The notes under the pieces were generated by a model that saw only the letters and a program-made list of their open reading frames with translations, ran no database searches and was not told where the DNA came from. DNA of 21,278 bases from an uncultured Clostridia bacterium (GTDB lineage Bacteria; Bacillota; Clostridia; Christensenellales; Aristaeellaceae): positions 1 to 21,278 of the forward strand of contig CAMJXZ010000013.1 in NCBI GenBank assembly GCA_946409855.1, written 5' to 3'. Below are positions 21,151 through 21,278 of this stretch, one piece after another. Position numbers and translations under genes: made by a program. Positions within the stretch are counted from its first letter, which is position 1. Each line of letters starts with the position of its first letter.

Positions 21151-21278
21151 GAACGCATGGGGGACTTCGTCCCCCCTACGGAACCCCCCTGAGCGCCTTT
21201 GCCTGTCGCCCCCTTCGGGGGCTCCCGGGCGGCAAAGGCGAGAGGAAAGAATTTTTGTTCCGCAGGTCAAGCCTGCTC
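21151..21278 (+). repeat. Modular multi-hairpin element, copy E, cut by the window end
   Basis: GAACGCA precedes H1: GGGGGAC (21159-21165) with GTCCCCC (21169-21175). H2: CGCCTTTGCC (21194-21203) with GGCAAAGGCG (21231-21240), enclosing GCCCCC/GGGGGC (21208-21213 and 21217-21222). The invariant TGTC and TCCCGGGC loops are present. GAATTTTTGTTCCGC then begins a third stem like H3 of copy A, whose other arm lies outside the window. Confidence 0.8.

Overview
The window is a high-GC stretch of a Gram-positive, probably anaerobic, Clostridia-type genome. The evidence is an ireB, ruvX, DUF1292 operon, a clostridial-style [FeFe]-hydrogenase-like signalling cluster, several secreted SH3b-domain proteins with Sec signal peptides, strong AGGAGG-type ribosome sites, and sigma-A promoters that can be read by eye. 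A gut or rumen Christensenellales-like lineage fits, but that is a guess from protein style, not a computed placement.

Layout. 1-1794 is the 3' part of a compact alaS, closed by a terminator. 1931-2439 is a secreted leucine-rich-repeat (BspA-like) gene broken by a frameshift. 2559-5348 is a promoter followed by two genes: a secreted PIG-L/LmbE deacetylase, and a secreted SH3b protein whose signal-peptide region is thrown out of frame by a 43-bp insertion bounded by 16-bp direct repeats. 5795-6565 (minus) is a secreted protein of unknown function with a larger paralogue at 14057-15610. A divergent promoter pair at 6607-6728 serves it and an MFS transporter (7061-8251); a 290-bp multi-hairpin repeat lies in the transporter's leader. 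8341-9126 (minus) is a secreted triple-SH3b protein. 9839-10240 is a small HTH-like protein. 10363-12135 (minus) is a thrS lacking the TGS domain. 12404-13428 is ireB followed by ruvX fused in frame to a DUF1292 protein. 16201-21066 (minus) is a signalling cluster: DRTGG protein, RsbW-like ATPase, a hydrogenase-like Fe-S protein with all four H-cluster cysteines but Ala at the proton-shuttle cysteine, a second DRTGG protein, a PHP phosphoesterase, a GHKL ATPase and an MBL-fold hydrolase.

The most unusual content is between the genes. Long non-coding stretches (5.5-5.8, 6.7-7.03, 13.49-13.88, 15.79-16.11, 17.5-17.8 and 21.15 kb to the window end) hold a family of modular palindromic elements. 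Three copies share a nested stem-loop whose paired arms differ by compensating changes, while an asymmetric internal loop (TGTC on one side, TCCCGGGC on the other) is identical. Two copies share their outer ends but lie in opposite orientation, and smaller hairpin modules sit inside the loops of larger ones. This pattern suggests a structure-selected mobile or regulatory element.

No tRNA, rRNA, CRISPR array, transposase or phage gene was recognised.
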